A DNA stretch of 64,000 bases, taken from the NCBI RefSeq assembly GCF_003990335.1, contig NZ_CP034683.1, positions 572,501-636,500 of the forward strand. The letters are read 5' to 3'. The DNA comes from Rheinheimera mangrovi (lineage in GTDB: Bacteria > Pseudomonadota > Gammaproteobacteria > Enterobacterales > Alteromonadaceae). The position numbers and the translations under genes were made by a program. Below the pieces are notes generated by a model. That model worked only from the letters and a program-made list of their open reading frames with translations. It searched no databases and was not told where the DNA came from. Shown here piece after piece: positions 26,223 through 35,683 of this stretch (its first letter is position 1; each line of letters opens with the position of its first letter).

Positions 26223-28016
26223 TTATTTTGTGCTGGTTTTGCTGCTTTCTCTGGCAATAAAGCGATCCATTTCCGCTTCCAGAATTTCCAAAGGCAAAGC
26301 GCCATTGGCTAACAGGGCATCGTGAAAAGCGCGCAGGTCAAATTTTGCGCCCAGTTGTTGTTCGGCTTTAGCCCGCAACTGACGGATTTTAATTTCACCC
26401 ATCTTGTACGACAGTGCCTGTCCCGGCCAGGAAATATATCGATCCACTTCAGCCCTTACATTGGCCTGTGATAAAGAGGTGTTGCTCGACAGGAAATCCA
26501 GCGCCTGCTGGCGACTCCAGCCTTGGGAGTGAATACCTGTGTCTATCACTAAACGGCAAGCGCGCCACATTTCATAACTCAGACGGCCAAATTGCTGATA
26601 GGCATTTTCATAAACCCCCATTTCCACACCTAGCCGTTCGGCATACAAACCCCAGCCTTCGCCATAGGCGCTTAAATACAGGTTACGGCGAAATTGCGGC
26701 ACATTTTCCAGCTCTTGTGACAAAGCATTTTGTAAATGATGGCCAGGCACAGATTCGTGCAGCGTTAAGGCCACCAGCTCATACAAAGGGCGTTGATCCA
26801 GTGAATCTGTATTGAGCCAATAAGCACCACCACGAGTGCCACCAATAGCTGCAGGGTTATAAGAGGCTGTAGTGTAGTTCGGTGCTATTTCGGCTGGAAC
26901 CGGCACCACGCCATAAGGCAGGCGTGGCAGCTTGCCAAAAAATTCCGGCAGCCGGTAATCAATACGTTTGGCGATATAAGAGGCTTCTTTCAGCAGTTCT
27001 TTTGGTGTTTTTGCATAGAATTGCGGATCAGTGCGCAGAAATTTCGTGAAGTCGCTGAAGCTGCCTTTAAAGCCAGTTTCTTTAATCAATGCATCCATCT
27101 CGGTGCGGATACGTTTCACTTCAGCCAGGCCAATGTTGTGGATTTCTGCTGGATCCATATCCTGTGTGACATAGGTATTAATGGTATGACGGTAATAGGC
27201 TTTGCCCTCTGTTAATTGCTCTGCAGCCAGGCTTTCTGTGGCTGCTTTCATATAGTCGCCTTCAAGGAAGTCGGCTAAGCGGGCAAAAGCGGGTAAAGCT
27301 GTTTGTTGAATAGCTTGTTTGGCGGCCTGTTGTAATTGTTGTTGCTCGCTTTGAGAAAAAGCCGCAGGCAGTGTTTTAAAAGGTTCGTACAGGCTGCTTT
27401 GTGTTGGGTCCTTATAGACTTGGGCGCGCACTGTAGGTGCTATACCCTGGACGACAATTTTAGGTAAAACAAAGCCGTCTTTAATTCCAGTGCGCATATT
27501 GGCGATGTTCTCGTCAAAGTAACGGCCAAAGTCATTGATGCGGGCTATATAATCCTGATAATCCGCTACTTTAGGCATAGACAGGCCACTACTGGCATCC
27601 AAAGCTGAGCTCCAGAAACTGTAAAAGGTATTGGCCGGAATGCGGTCAAGGAACAGCTTATTGGACTGGATCGAATTGCGCAGCACCCAGCCAAGCAGCT
27701 GATGATTCACCCGGTCTGAGTCTGTCAGTGGTTTTGTGTCTATTGCTTGCAGACGTTGCAGTAAAGCTTGTTCAGCCTTCAGCCGACGGGCGCGATCTGT
27801 AGCCGTCACACCAGGCAGACGATTATTGTAACCAGCCAGTCCCATCCGGCCTGCACTGATGGGGTCTTCCTGCAGGCTGTATTGCCAATGGTCATCTATA
27901 ACTTTTTGCAGTTGCTCTGCCGCAGTAGCGGCTAAGGCGGCAGGTGCGAGCCACAGTAGCGCCAGGCTAAGCAGGGAATGAGTAAAAAAAGACAATAATT
28001 TGCGGGACCTTAACAC
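26223..28016 (-). CDS. Exported DUF885 family (M-type) peptidase-like protein
   Basis: A 597-aa protein with a signal peptide (about 1-30). The family's zinc motif HESVPGHHLQ is present at residue 420, with an extended Tyr-rich region following (YGEGWGLYAERLG). DUF885 proteins resemble M32/M3-like metallopeptidases. GTG 28016 is the likely start, since a hydrophobic signal peptide follows directly. It lies just upstream of the metzincin-type protease on the same strand, fitting an operon of exported peptidases. Confidence 0.87.
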   Translation of the reverse strand: MLRSRKLLSFFTHSLLSLALLWLAPAALAATAAEQLQKVIDDHWQYSLQEDPISAGRMGLAGYNNRLPGVTATDRARRLKAEQALLQRLQAIDTKPLTDSDRVNHQLLGWVLRNSIQSNKLFLDRIPANTFYSFWSSALDASSGLSMPKVADYQDYIARINDFGRYFDENIANMRTGIKDGFVLPKIVVQGIAPTVRAQVYKDPTQSSLYEPFKTLPAAFSQSEQQQLQQAAKQAIQQTALPAFARLADFLEGDYMKAATESLAAEQLTEGKAYYRHTINTYVTQDMDPAEIHNIGLAEVKRIRTEMDALIKETGFKGSFSDFTKFLRTDPQFYAKTPKELLKEASYIAKRIDYRLPEFFGKLPRLPYGVVPVPAEIAPNYTTASYNPAAIGGTRGGAYWLNTDSLDQRPLYELVALTLHESVPGHHLQNALSQELENVPQFRRNLYLSAYGEGWGLYAERLGVEMGVYENAYQQFGRLSYEMWRACRLVIDTGIHSQGWSRQQALDFLSSNTSLSQANVRAEVDRYISWPGQALSYKMGEIKIRQLRAKAEQQLGAKFDLRAFHDALLANGALPLEILEAEMDRFIARESSKTSTK

Positions 28017-28133
28017 AGGTTTTCTCCTGACTGATCAATAAGCTGAGTTGTATAGCATCACCTTAGCATGACCCCTTTCTCTGGTGGCAACTTCTAACCC
28101 GCCATTTAAACCTCACATCGCATTCTGTTTAGA

Positions 28134-29348
28134 TCAACGAAGGCTTACCTCTTTAGCCTTTGGCAAAAAACAGGACAACAGTACTGTCGCCAGAATAAAG
28201 CCGCTGGACCAATACAGACAGGTTTCCAGGCCCTGAGTCTGATACAAATACCCTGACAATACAGTGCCAATTAAACGGCCCATGGCGTTGGCCATATAAT
28301 AAAAACCGACGTCCAGCGATACACCATCCGCTTTGGCATAGCTTACTATCAAGTAGCTATGCAAGGATGAATTGACCGCAAAGACAGCGCCGAATAACAG
28401 CAGTACCGAGACTAACAAAGTTTCTGTCGGAAAGGGCAGCGGCAAAAGTTTGGCTAATAACGCCGGAATAATACAAAGTGCGATGGCCCAACCGACGGCG
28501 GCCCAACGACCCGGTACTTTGCCGGAGCGTTTGCCAGTAATGAAAGGAGCCAAGCTTTGCACCACACCATAACCCATAATCCACAAGGCCAGAAAAGTGC
28601 CTATGGCCTGTTGGCTCCAGGCCAGTTGCTGGGCTAAAAACAGCGGCAGGGCTATAACAAACCATAAATCCCGTGCGCCAAATAAAAACAGGCGTGCCGC
28701 AGATAACAAGTTAATAGGGCCACTTTTCGACAATATGTCTTTAAATTTGGGTTTGTAGCTACTTTTGCCGAGGTCTTTTTTCAGCAAGACTAAACTCAGT
28801 AACCAAACCAGAGCTAAAGCGCCAGCCATAGTAGCCACAGCACCCTGAAAGCCGATTTGAGTTAACAAAAAACCACCGATAAAAAAGCCAACCCCTTTCA
28901 GTGCATTTTTTGAGCCTGTTAGTATCGCTATCCACTGGTAAAGTTTGCTTTGTGAATCCTGCGGTACCAGTAATTTAATCGAGCTTTTGGCGCTCATTTT
29001 ATTTAAGTCTTTGGCCACACCGGACAAAGCTTGAGCTGCCATCACCCAAGGCACTATTAATAACTCAGCCGGAACCAATAACATCGACAGCGCTGCAATT
29101 TGTAAAAACAGCCCGATATTCATGGTTTTATTTAAACCAATACGAGCACCCAGCCAGCCGCCAAACAGGTTAGTGACCACACCAAACAGCTCGTAAAACA
29201 CAAATAACGATGCTATTTCTAAAGGGCTGTAGCCGAGTTTGTAAAAATGCAGCAGCACCAGCATGCGCAAAGCGCCGTCGGTCAGGGTAAAAGCCCAGTA
29301 GTTGCCGGTGACTACCAAGTATTGCTTTAGTGCTACTGTCATTTTCAT
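28134..29348 (-). CDS. arsJ: ArsJ, organoarsenical (1-arseno-3-phosphoglycerate) efflux permease
   Basis: A 404-aa MFS carrier with about 11-12 membrane helices. It exports 1-arseno-3-phosphoglycerate, which then breaks down to arsenate outside, giving As(V) resistance together with the paired GAPDH. The N-terminal TGNYWAFTLTDGALRMLVLL is characteristic of ArsJ. The start is ATG 29348 with AACAGGAAA before it. An upstream in-frame TTG would overlap the GAPDH gene. It is the last gene of the operon, 7 bases after gapdh. Confidence 0.92.
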   Translation of the reverse strand: MKMTVALKQYLVVTGNYWAFTLTDGALRMLVLLHFYKLGYSPLEIASLFVFYELFGVVTNLFGGWLGARIGLNKTMNIGLFLQIAALSMLLVPAELLIVPWVMAAQALSGVAKDLNKMSAKSSIKLLVPQDSQSKLYQWIAILTGSKNALKGVGFFIGGFLLTQIGFQGAVATMAGALALVWLLSLVLLKKDLGKSSYKPKFKDILSKSGPINLLSAARLFLFGARDLWFVIALPLFLAQQLAWSQQAIGTFLALWIMGYGVVQSLAPFITGKRSGKVPGRWAAVGWAIALCIIPALLAKLLPLPFPTETLLVSVLLLFGAVFAVNSSLHSYLIVSYAKADGVSLDVGFYYMANAMGRLIGTVLSGYLYQTQGLETCLYWSSGFILATVLLSCFLPKAKEVSLR

Positions 29349-29355
29349 TTTCCTG

Positions 29356-30360
29356 TTATACAGACCCAACCATTCTGGCCAACTCCACTGTACGGTTGGC
29401 GTAACCCCATTCGTTATCGTACCAGGCGTAAATTTTCACCTGAGTGCCATTCACTACCATAGTCGACAAGGCATCGATAATGCTGGAACGAGGGTCGGTT
29501 TTATAATCCACCGAGACCAGAGGTCGCTCTTCGTAACCCAGAATATCTTTAAGTTCTTGCTCTGACGCTGCTTTTAGCAAAGCGTTGACTTCTTCTGCGC
29601 TAGTGGCGCGTTCAACTTCAAATACACAGTCGGTTAACGAGGCATTGGCCAGTGGTACCCGCACTGCGTGGCCATTTAAGCGGCCTTTGAGTTCTGGGAA
29701 TATTTCAGTAATAGCAGTGGCAGAGCCAGTCGTGGTTGGAATTAAGCTGCTACCGCAAGCACGGGCGCGGCGTAAGTCTTTGTGTGGCGTATCCAGAATA
29801 GACTGAGTATTGGTTAAATCGTGAATGGTGGTGATAGAACCATGTTTAATGCCCAGCTTTTCATGGATCACTTTAACCACAGGCGCCAGACAGTTGGTAG
29901 TGCAGCTGGCCGCTGTGACTATCTTATGCACTGCGGCATCAAATAACTGATGATTGACCCCCATCACCACGTTTAATACGCCAGCTTCTTTGACTGGAGC
30001 ACTGACTACTACACGTTTTACGCCCTGGTCTAAATAAGCCTGTAGTAACTCTGTGCTTTTCATTTTGCCAGAGCATTCAATCACCACATCACAGCCTGAC
30101 CAGTCGGTGTCGTTGATGGCTTTATTGTGCGTGACCGCAATAGACTGGCCTTGAATAACAACGGTATTGCCTTGCGCTTCAGCCTGATGCTGCCAGCGGC
30201 CGTGCACTGAGTCGAAATTCAGTAAATGAGCAAAAGTAGCAGCGTCACCAGCTGGGTCATTGATTTGCACAAACTCAAATTCAGGCCAGTCAAAAGAAGC
30301 ACGTAACGCTAAACGGCCGATTCGGCCAAAACCATTAATACCTAGTTTAATTTTTTTCAT
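29356..30360 (-). CDS. ars-operon glyceraldehyde-3-phosphate dehydrogenase
   Basis: A 334-aa NAD-dependent GAPDH. In ars operons this enzyme makes 1-arseno-3-phosphoglycerate from arsenate and glyceraldehyde 3-phosphate, the substrate of ArsJ. The Rossmann motif INGFGRIGR is at 8-16 and the catalytic ASCTTNC at 151-157 (Cys153). The active-site NEWGY near the end is present. The gene is 26 bases after the phosphatase gene and 7 bases before arsJ. The context, not the sequence alone, makes this the arsenic paralogue instead of the glycolytic enzyme. Confidence 0.92.
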   Translation of the reverse strand: MKKIKLGINGFGRIGRLALRASFDWPEFEFVQINDPAGDAATFAHLLNFDSVHGRWQHQAEAQGNTVVIQGQSIAVTHNKAINDTDWSGCDVVIECSGKMKSTELLQAYLDQGVKRVVVSAPVKEAGVLNVVMGVNHQLFDAAVHKIVTAASCTTNCLAPVVKVIHEKLGIKHGSITTIHDLTNTQSILDTPHKDLRRARACGSSLIPTTTGSATAITEIFPELKGRLNGHAVRVPLANASLTDCVFEVERATSAEEVNALLKAASEQELKDILGYEERPLVSVDYKTDPRSSIIDALSTMVVNGTQVKIYAWYDNEWGYANRTVELARMVGSV

Positions 30361-30386
30361 AACAGCATCTCTTTGCTAAAGGGTGA

Positions 30387-30872
30387 TTAAAGGCTTTGAA
30401 AATAGGCCTGATGTGGGGCTAACGTCAGTGCGTTAGGCCGCAAAGCCTGAATACGTTGCTTGACCCGATCTTTGTCGATGCCACGTTCAATTAGAATTTG
30501 AGCAGCCACTAAGCCAGTGCGGCCTGAACCGCCTTTGCAGTGGATGGCTACTTTTTTGCCATCTTTTAACAGCTTATGAATATGTGGTCCTTGCCGCTGC
30601 CAGGCTGTGGCAAAGTCAGCCTGCGGTGCATGGTCGTCTTCAATAGGGCAATGAAACCAGATTAATCCAAGTTCTTCGCACAAGGCCGGTAGGTCAGTGA
30701 CCTGATTACGCGCTATTTCGTCTTCAGGCATTAAAGTCAAAATGGCTGAAGCTCCGGCCTGCTTTAACGTCAGCAATGAGTCTTTCAGTGCTTCAGTTTT
30801 AGTGCCAGGGCAAGGTGTGAACAACAGCGCTGCTGAGCCTTCCAGCGCTAACTCGTCAAATGGGTGTGACAT
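30387..30872 (-). CDS. Dual-specificity/tyrosine phosphatase-like protein in the ars operon
   Basis: A 161-aa cytoplasmic protein of the CDKN3/PTP type with the signature HCKGGSGRTG (Cys112, Arg118) and a general-acid Asp region at about 79-86. It lies between acr3 and gapdh, in an operon that has no recognisable ArsC. Low-molecular-weight ArsC enzymes share the CX5R phosphate loop, so an arsenate reductase role is possible. So is dephosphorylation of arsenylated or phosphorylated sugars. This is an inference from context. The phosphatase family call itself is firm. Confidence 0.85.
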   Translation of the reverse strand: MSHPFDELALEGSAALLFTPCPGTKTEALKDSLLTLKQAGASAILTLMPEDEIARNQVTDLPALCEELGLIWFHCPIEDDHAPQADFATAWQRQGPHIHKLLKDGKKVAIHCKGGSGRTGLVAAQILIERGIDKDRVKQRIQALRPNALTLAPHQAYFQSL

Positions 30873-30901
30873 AAATTTGTCCTTATCAGCTATGCAATCT
30901 T

Positions 30902-31924
30902 TTATTCATTGTGCAAAAACCAGTGGCTAGTGCGATTAGCAAACCACACCAGCGATAACATCACAGGCACTTCAACCAGCACACCTACTACTGTGGCAAG
31001 GGCTGCACCTGAATTCAGACCAAAAAGTGAGATGGCCACAGCCACTGCTAATTCAAAAAAGTTACTGGCACCGACCATACCAGCGGGGGCCGCTATATTG
31101 TGAGGCAGATGTAGTTTGCAACCGGCAAAGTAGGTCAAAGCGAAGATGCCGTAGGTTTGCAGCAGCAACGGAATGGCGATTAGTATTATGGCCAGCGGTT
31201 GATTCAAAATGGTTTGCGCCTGAAAACCAAATAGCAGTACGACAGTGGCCAGTAAACCAAACACGGACCAGGGTTTGATCTGCGCCAGCAAAGCCGTCAG
31301 TTTTTCAGGATCTTTAGTGGCGAAAGATTTTCTGGTCCAGACACCGGCCAATAGCGGCAGCAAAACATAAAGCACCACAGACAAAATCAGGGTCGACCAG
31401 GGCACTGTGATATCTGACACACCCAGCAGCAAAGCACTGATAGGCGCAAAGGCAAAAATCATAATAATGTCGTTAATCGAGACCTGCACCAGAGTGTAGT
31501 TGGCATCACCTTTGGTTAACTGACTCCAGACAAAGACCATAGCGGTGCAAGGCGCTACGCCGAGTAAAATCATACCTGCTATATATTCAGTCGCAGTGTG
31601 TGGGTCGACCCAATCGGCAAACAATAGACGGAAAAACAACCAACCTAAAAAGGCCATAGTAAAAGGCTTGATCAGCCAGTTCACCACCAGCGTCAGCACT
31701 ATGCCTTTGGGTTTTTTAGTCACATCTTTAATGGCACTAAAGTCAATTTGCACCATCATTGGGTAAATCATGACCCAGATAAAAAGCGCAATCACCAGAT
31801 TCACCTGAGCATATTCAAATGACGCTACCAGTTGAAACAGGGCAGGTGTCAGGTTACCTGCAATCACACCCAGCAACATAGCCAGCGCAACCCAGACCGA
31901 TAAATAGCGTTCAAATAATCCCAT
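30902..31924 (-). CDS. acr3: ACR3-family arsenite efflux transporter
   Basis: A 340-aa inner-membrane protein with about ten helices that expels As(OH)3 using the proton gradient. The family hallmark [13 protein letters not shown] (conserved Cys, helix 4) is present, as is NPPL-like [14 protein letters not shown]. It starts at ATG 31924 directly after arsR (33-base gap). Its presence implies that arsenate is reduced somewhere in the cell, since it does not carry As(V). Confidence 0.94.
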   Translation of the reverse strand: MGLFERYLSVWVALAMLLGVIAGNLTPALFQLVASFEYAQVNLVIALFIWVMIYPMMVQIDFSAIKDVTKKPKGIVLTLVVNWLIKPFTMAFLGWLFFRLLFADWVDPHTATEYIAGMILLGVAPCTAMVFVWSQLTKGDANYTLVQVSINDIIMIFAFAPISALLLGVSDITVPWSTLILSVVLYVLLPLLAGVWTRKSFATKDPEKLTALLAQIKPWSVFGLLATVVLLFGFQAQTILNQPLAIILIAIPLLLQTYGIFALTYFAGCKLHLPHNIAAPAGMVGASNFFELAVAVAISLFGLNSGAALATVVGVLVEVPVMLSLVWFANRTSHWFLHNE

Positions 31925-31957
31925 TGTCGTGCTCCGCTTTGATACTGTTAGGTTGAA

Positions 31958-32308
31958 TTAACAGCAGCTTTTTTGCCGTTCTGGCCTGTCGCCCATCTGG
32001 CACAATTGCTGCTGGTTTAACTCCAGCCAGCCAGAATTCGCAGTGCCTGTCTGTTGCAAACACTGCAGCGCCCAGTCCGGTAATTCAGGATTTAAACGGT
32101 AATACACCCATAAGCCTTGTTTGCGGTCGAGCAAAATACCGTCGCGACGTAACTGGGCTAAATGACGGGAAATTTTAGGCTGAATATCTGCAAGCGCAGC
32201 CACCAGTTCACAAACACAAAGCTCTTGTTCCTGCTGGATCAGCAACAAACTGCGCAGCCGGGTTTCATCCGACAGGGCTTTAAAAAAGGTGACAGGGTTA
32301 AGTTGCAT
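31958..32308 (-). CDS. arsR: ArsR-family As(III)-responsive repressor
   Basis: A 116-aa winged-helix repressor. The metal site ELCVCEL (Cys31, Cys33) lies at the start of the DNA-binding helix, as in the classical ArsR. The recognition helix follows (QPKISRHLAQLRRDG). Two further cysteines end the protein (Cys115-Cys116) and could add to arsenite binding. It is the first gene of the operon. A 10-bp inverted repeat lies 14-57 bases upstream. Confidence 0.94.
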   Translation of the reverse strand: MQLNPVTFFKALSDETRLRSLLLIQQEQELCVCELVAALADIQPKISRHLAQLRRDGILLDRKQGLWVYYRLNPELPDWALQCLQQTGTANSGWLELNQQQLCQMGDRPERQKSCC

Positions 32309-32321
32309 AGTTGAACACTAT

Positions 32322-32365
32322 ATACGGAAAATCATATGTAATAGTTTATATATGTTTTTCCGTAT
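32322..32365. promoter_or_regulatory. ArsR operator candidate, 10-bp inverted repeat
   Basis: ATACGGAAAA (32322-32331) and TTTTCCGTAT (32356-32365) are perfect complements 24 bases apart. They lie in the arsR promoter, divergent from the PH-domain genes. The intervening AT-rich sequence (CATATGTAATAG) could hold the -10 element. Confidence 0.6.
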
Positions 32366-32436
32366 GTAAACCTAAATCTTGGGAGAAACAAGTCTTTGCG
32401 ATATGCTGGCGAGATTGAAAACAAGGAAGCTTAGCC

Positions 32437-32979
32437 ATGACCAATCAGCTGCTAGACGCTGGATTTTTAGATGACCAATGCTTAACTGGTCCTTTACCCG
32501 ATGAGTGGTTGTTGCTACCAACAGTGGCTTTGACCAAAAGACGCTGCAGCTGGTTACTTACTTTAGTGGTTGTGCTTTGTGGATTGTCGGTTGCGCAGTG
32601 GTGGTGGGATTCGCACTGGCTATTGCCGCTGCTTTTAGCATGCTGGGGCCTGACCGGACTGATATTTCTGACCTGTTGGTTTTGCTTACCACTGGAAATC
32701 CGGCACACCAGATTTTTACTCCGTACTCAGGATTTTTTACTGCAATACGGCGTGTTTTGGCGCAGAGCTGTGCTGATCCCTTTGCATCGTGTGCAGCATG
32801 TAACTATTAGCCAGGGGCCACTGCAAAAACGCTTTGGGTTGGCCACCTTAAAAGTCTACACCGCAGGTGGTTTGGATGCTGAAGCTGCGCTGGCCGATAT
32901 AGAACATGGGGTTGCTGTGGTGTTGAGTGAGCAGCTTAGTCAGTTGATCCCGCGTGGAGATGCTGATGTCGAACGCTGA
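32437..32979 (+). CDS. Bacterial PH-domain (YdbS-like) membrane protein
   Basis: A 180-aa inner-membrane protein with two hydrophobic helices (about 40-85) followed by a bacterial PH domain of the bPH_2 type (about 90-170: DFLLQYGVFWRRAVLIPLHR). It pairs with the next gene, overlapping it by 26 bases. This is the standard YdbS/YdbT pair of the B. subtilis type, linked to envelope function and resistance to antimicrobial peptides in some bacteria. The role here is not established. Confidence 0.85.
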   Translation: MTNQLLDAGFLDDQCLTGPLPDEWLLLPTVALTKRRCSWLLTLVVVLCGLSVAQWWWDSHWLLPLLLACWGLTGLIFLTCWFCLPLEIRHTRFLLRTQDFLLQYGVFWRRAVLIPLHRVQHVTISQGPLQKRFGLATLKVYTAGGLDAEAALADIEHGVAVVLSEQLSQLIPRGDADVER

Positions 32980-34450
32980 TATGCCAGAACAGTCGGCCGC
33001 AGCTGAGCAATGGCAGCGCTGTTCCTTCTGGGCCTTGCTGCCTTTGCTGGTGAAAGCTGTAGCGCAATGGGCTGGTGTGATCCTAGGTGGTGCCTATTTA
33101 TCCTTTAGCGATAGGTTTCAGGCTTATGCACCCTATGGGATCACTGGGTTGGCGCTATTGGTTGTTGGCAGTGCATTGCTGAACTGGCGCAGCACCCTGT
33201 TTCGTGTTTCTGCTCAAGGTGTCGAGTTGCGCCGTGGAGTGCTGCAAAAAGAACATCTGCTGTTGGCAACATCGCGTATTCAAGAGCTACAGGTTCAACA
33301 GCCTTTTTATTTCAGGCCACTGAAGTTATTTGCCGTCAGTCTTGATAGTGCCGGTAGTCAGCAGCAGGAGTTTTATCTAACGGGTCTGACGTCAATGCAA
33401 CTTGCTTTATTACAGGGTGAGGTGCAGGTCGACCAAGCTGTTCCATCCACGTCATTTTTTCGGATTTGGCTGGCGACTTTGTACAACAAACATTTGTGGT
33501 TACCACTATTGGCCGTTTTTGGCGCTGTCCAATCGCAGCTTGATGGCAAACTGGTTGAGCGCTTGTTTGCGCAAGGTCAACAAGTGTTGCAACACTCAGG
33601 ACTAGAACAGAGTTTCACATTGCAAATAGCGGCCGGCCTGAGCGTACTGCTGTTGGTGGTTGTAGTATTAGTGCTGATGACCTTTATTTGGCTTTATCCG
33701 CAGCGTTTTTTACGGGATGAGAGGCAGCTCCAGTTACTCCAGGGCACTTTGCTGAAAAAGTCGCAGCGCATCCAAACGAAAGGTGTACAGATGCTCACCC
33801 TTAGTCAGCCATGGCTGGCGCGGCTTTTTGGTCACTTTTCACTTATTTTTCATGGTTTCACCAATTCCCGGGAACAGAAAAGTAAGTTTGCGCTGTTGGG
33901 GCAGACGAGTGATGACATCAATCAGCAATTGCAGGCACAGCAGCTTTTAGCTCTGTCCGATATCCAGAAGCTACCCTTGCAGCGTTATGTTCCGGCTTAT
34001 TTCCGGCGCTTGTTGTGGCTCCGGGGCATACTTATTCTGCTGCTTGGTCTGTTCGTGGCCGTATTGTGGCAATCCAGGGTTATCGCCTTAAGCACGGGCG
34101 TGGTGATGTTCTTTGTTGCCGCATTGTGGCTGTTGGCCGATTTTTGGGCCTACCGCCGTTGGCATGGATTCTGTGTGCAGGATCAGGTGTTGTATCTGTG
34201 GCATGGAGGTCTTGGTCAGTTCTGGCAAGTATTGCCGCTGCGGCAGGTACAAAAAGTACAGTTGGTGCAATCGTGGTTTTTTCGTCAGAACCAACTGGTG
34301 CAAGTTAAATTCAGTACCGCCAATGGCAGTGTGACGCTGGCCGCTATCCCAAATCAGCAAGCACAGGAGCTCTACGCGCAAGTACTGCAGTTGCGGCCTG
34401 AGTCTGGCCATGGTCTGCTTGCTGCATCGGGCCGTATTGACAGTAAATAA
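32954..34450 (+). CDS. Bacterial PH-domain (YdbT-like) membrane protein
   Basis: A 498-aa inner-membrane protein with paired hydrophobic helices alternating with three bPH_2 domains (about 75-145, 260-330, 400-475). Each shows the repeat style of VQELQVQQPFYFRPL or LRQVQKVQLVQSWFFRQNQL. It is the YdbT partner of the preceding gene. Three start codons occur close together (GTG 32954, ATG 32960, ATG 32966), and the last is best placed for a cytoplasmic N terminus. It overlaps the end of ydbS-like by 14-26 bases. Confidence 0.85.
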   Translation: MEMLMSNADMPEQSAAAEQWQRCSFWALLPLLVKAVAQWAGVILGGAYLSFSDRFQAYAPYGITGLALLVVGSALLNWRSTLFRVSAQGVELRRGVLQKEHLLLATSRIQELQVQQPFYFRPLKLFAVSLDSAGSQQQEFYLTGLTSMQLALLQGEVQVDQAVPSTSFFRIWLATLYNKHLWLPLLAVFGAVQSQLDGKLVERLFAQGQQVLQHSGLEQSFTLQIAAGLSVLLLVVVVLVLMTFIWLYPQRFLRDERQLQLLQGTLLKKSQRIQTKGVQMLTLSQPWLARLFGHFSLIFHGFTNSREQKSKFALLGQTSDDINQQLQAQQLLALSDIQKLPLQRYVPAYFRRLLWLRGILILLLGLFVAVLWQSRVIALSTGVVMFFVAALWLLADFWAYRRWHGFCVQDQVLYLWHGGLGQFWQVLPLRQVQKVQLVQSWFFRQNQLVQVKFSTANGSVTLAAIPNQQAQELYAQVLQLRPESGHGLLAASGRIDSK

Positions 34451-34582
34451 TGATGAATTCAGCCGCTGTGGTTTAACTCTTTAAAGCAGCAACTTACAGC
34501 AAAATCAGTTTTGTTATTTGAGAACAGTTCTTGTTTGTGGCTATACTGCGGCAACTTTCAGTGAACCCCAATGGAGTATCCG

Positions 34583-35590
34583 ATGAAATTCTGGCAAAAA
34601 TCTTTAGTGGCAGCGGCCTTAACAGCCGCTACTTTGGCTCAGGCGGCAGAAGTGAATGTGTATTCTGGCCGTCAGGAAGAATTGCTGAAACCTATGCTGG
34701 ATCAATTCAGCAAGGACACTGGTATTAAAGTGAATTTAATCACAGGCAAGCCGGATGAGCTGATCAGCCGTATGCAAAGTGAAGGGCGCAACAGCCCGGC
34801 GGATTTGTTGATCAGCACTGATGTCGGCCGTTTATACCGGGCTGAAGTGCAGGGTTTATTGCAGCCTATTGATTCAAAAGTACTGACGGACGCTATTCCG
34901 GCTCATTTGCGCGATCCAAAACAGCAATGGTTTGGTTTAACCAAGCGGGCCCGTCCAATTATGTATGTGCCGGGTAAAGTCAAACCAGAACAGTTAAGCA
35001 GTATCGAAGATTTGGCCGATCCAAAATGGAAAGGCAAAATTTGTGTGCGCTCGTCTGACAATATTTATAACCAGTCTATGGTGGCGGCGTTAATAGCCCA
35101 GATAGGGGAAGAAAAAACTCAGGCCTGGGCCAATGGCTTTGTGAAAAACTTTGCCCAGCCTCCAAAAGGCGGTGACCGTGACCAAATTAAAGCGGCCGCT
35201 GCTGGTGTTTGTGATATCGCCATCGCCAACACTTATTACTTAGGTGGTATGTTCGATGAAGCTGGCGACAAAGCCGCAGCTGAAGCTGTGAAGGTGTTCT
35301 GGCCAAATCAGCAGGACCGTGGCGCTCATATCAATATCTCTGGTGCTGGCGTTGCTAAATATGCGCCGAACAAAGCCGAAGCGATAAAGCTGTTGGAATA
35401 CATGGTAAAACCTGAAAGCCAAAGCTGGTACGCTGTGACTAACCACGAGTATCCGGTAGTGGCTGATGTGAAGTGGAGCCAACGTCTTGAATCTTTTGGG
35501 CAATTTAAAGCTGAGCAGGTACAATTATCGACTTTAGGCGAATTAAACGCTAAGGCTATTCAAGTGATGGACAAAGCGGGCTGGAAGTAA
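34583..35590 (+). CDS. Fe(III) ABC transporter periplasmic binding protein FbpA-like
   Basis: A 335-aa ferric-binding protein with a signal peptide (MKFWQKSLVAAALTAATLAQA). Mature features fit the FbpA/IdiA/FutA group: NVYSGRQEELLKPML at the start and the paired Tyr of IANTYYLGGM at about residue 217-218 as iron ligands. It starts at ATG 34583 with GGAG 7 bases upstream. An ATG at 34571 would add MEYP before the signal peptide. It begins the iron operon. A hairpin separates it from the permease gene. Confidence 0.88.
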   Translation: MKFWQKSLVAAALTAATLAQAAEVNVYSGRQEELLKPMLDQFSKDTGIKVNLITGKPDELISRMQSEGRNSPADLLISTDVGRLYRAEVQGLLQPIDSKVLTDAIPAHLRDPKQQWFGLTKRARPIMYVPGKVKPEQLSSIEDLADPKWKGKICVRSSDNIYNQSMVAALIAQIGEEKTQAWANGFVKNFAQPPKGGDRDQIKAAAAGVCDIAIANTYYLGGMFDEAGDKAAAEAVKVFWPNQQDRGAHINISGAGVAKYAPNKAEAIKLLEYMVKPESQSWYAVTNHEYPVVADVKWSQRLESFGQFKAEQVQLSTLGELNAKAIQVMDKAGWK

Positions 35591-35634
35591 TTCCCCTGCG
35601 TACTTGAAGCCACAGTTTTGTTGATCGGATAAGC

Positions 35635-35666
35635 GGGCGACCATAAAGGTCGCCCCTGGCTTTTTT
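35635..35666 (+). terminator. Hairpin with T-tract between the binding-protein and permease genes
   Basis: GGGCGACC (35635-35642), a 5-base loop, GGTCGCCC (35648-35655), then six T at 35661-35666. It lies in the 93-base gap inside the operon. It would lower transcript levels for permease and ATPase compared with the binding protein, as is common in such operons. Confidence 0.65.
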
Positions 35667-35683
35667 AGAAGGATACTCTTCGT

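Noticed and set aside
34500..34560. Fur box before the ferric-binding protein gene
   Set aside because: Only a short GAGAACAGTTCTTG palindrome is seen. It does not match the 19-bp Fur consensus well enough to call.
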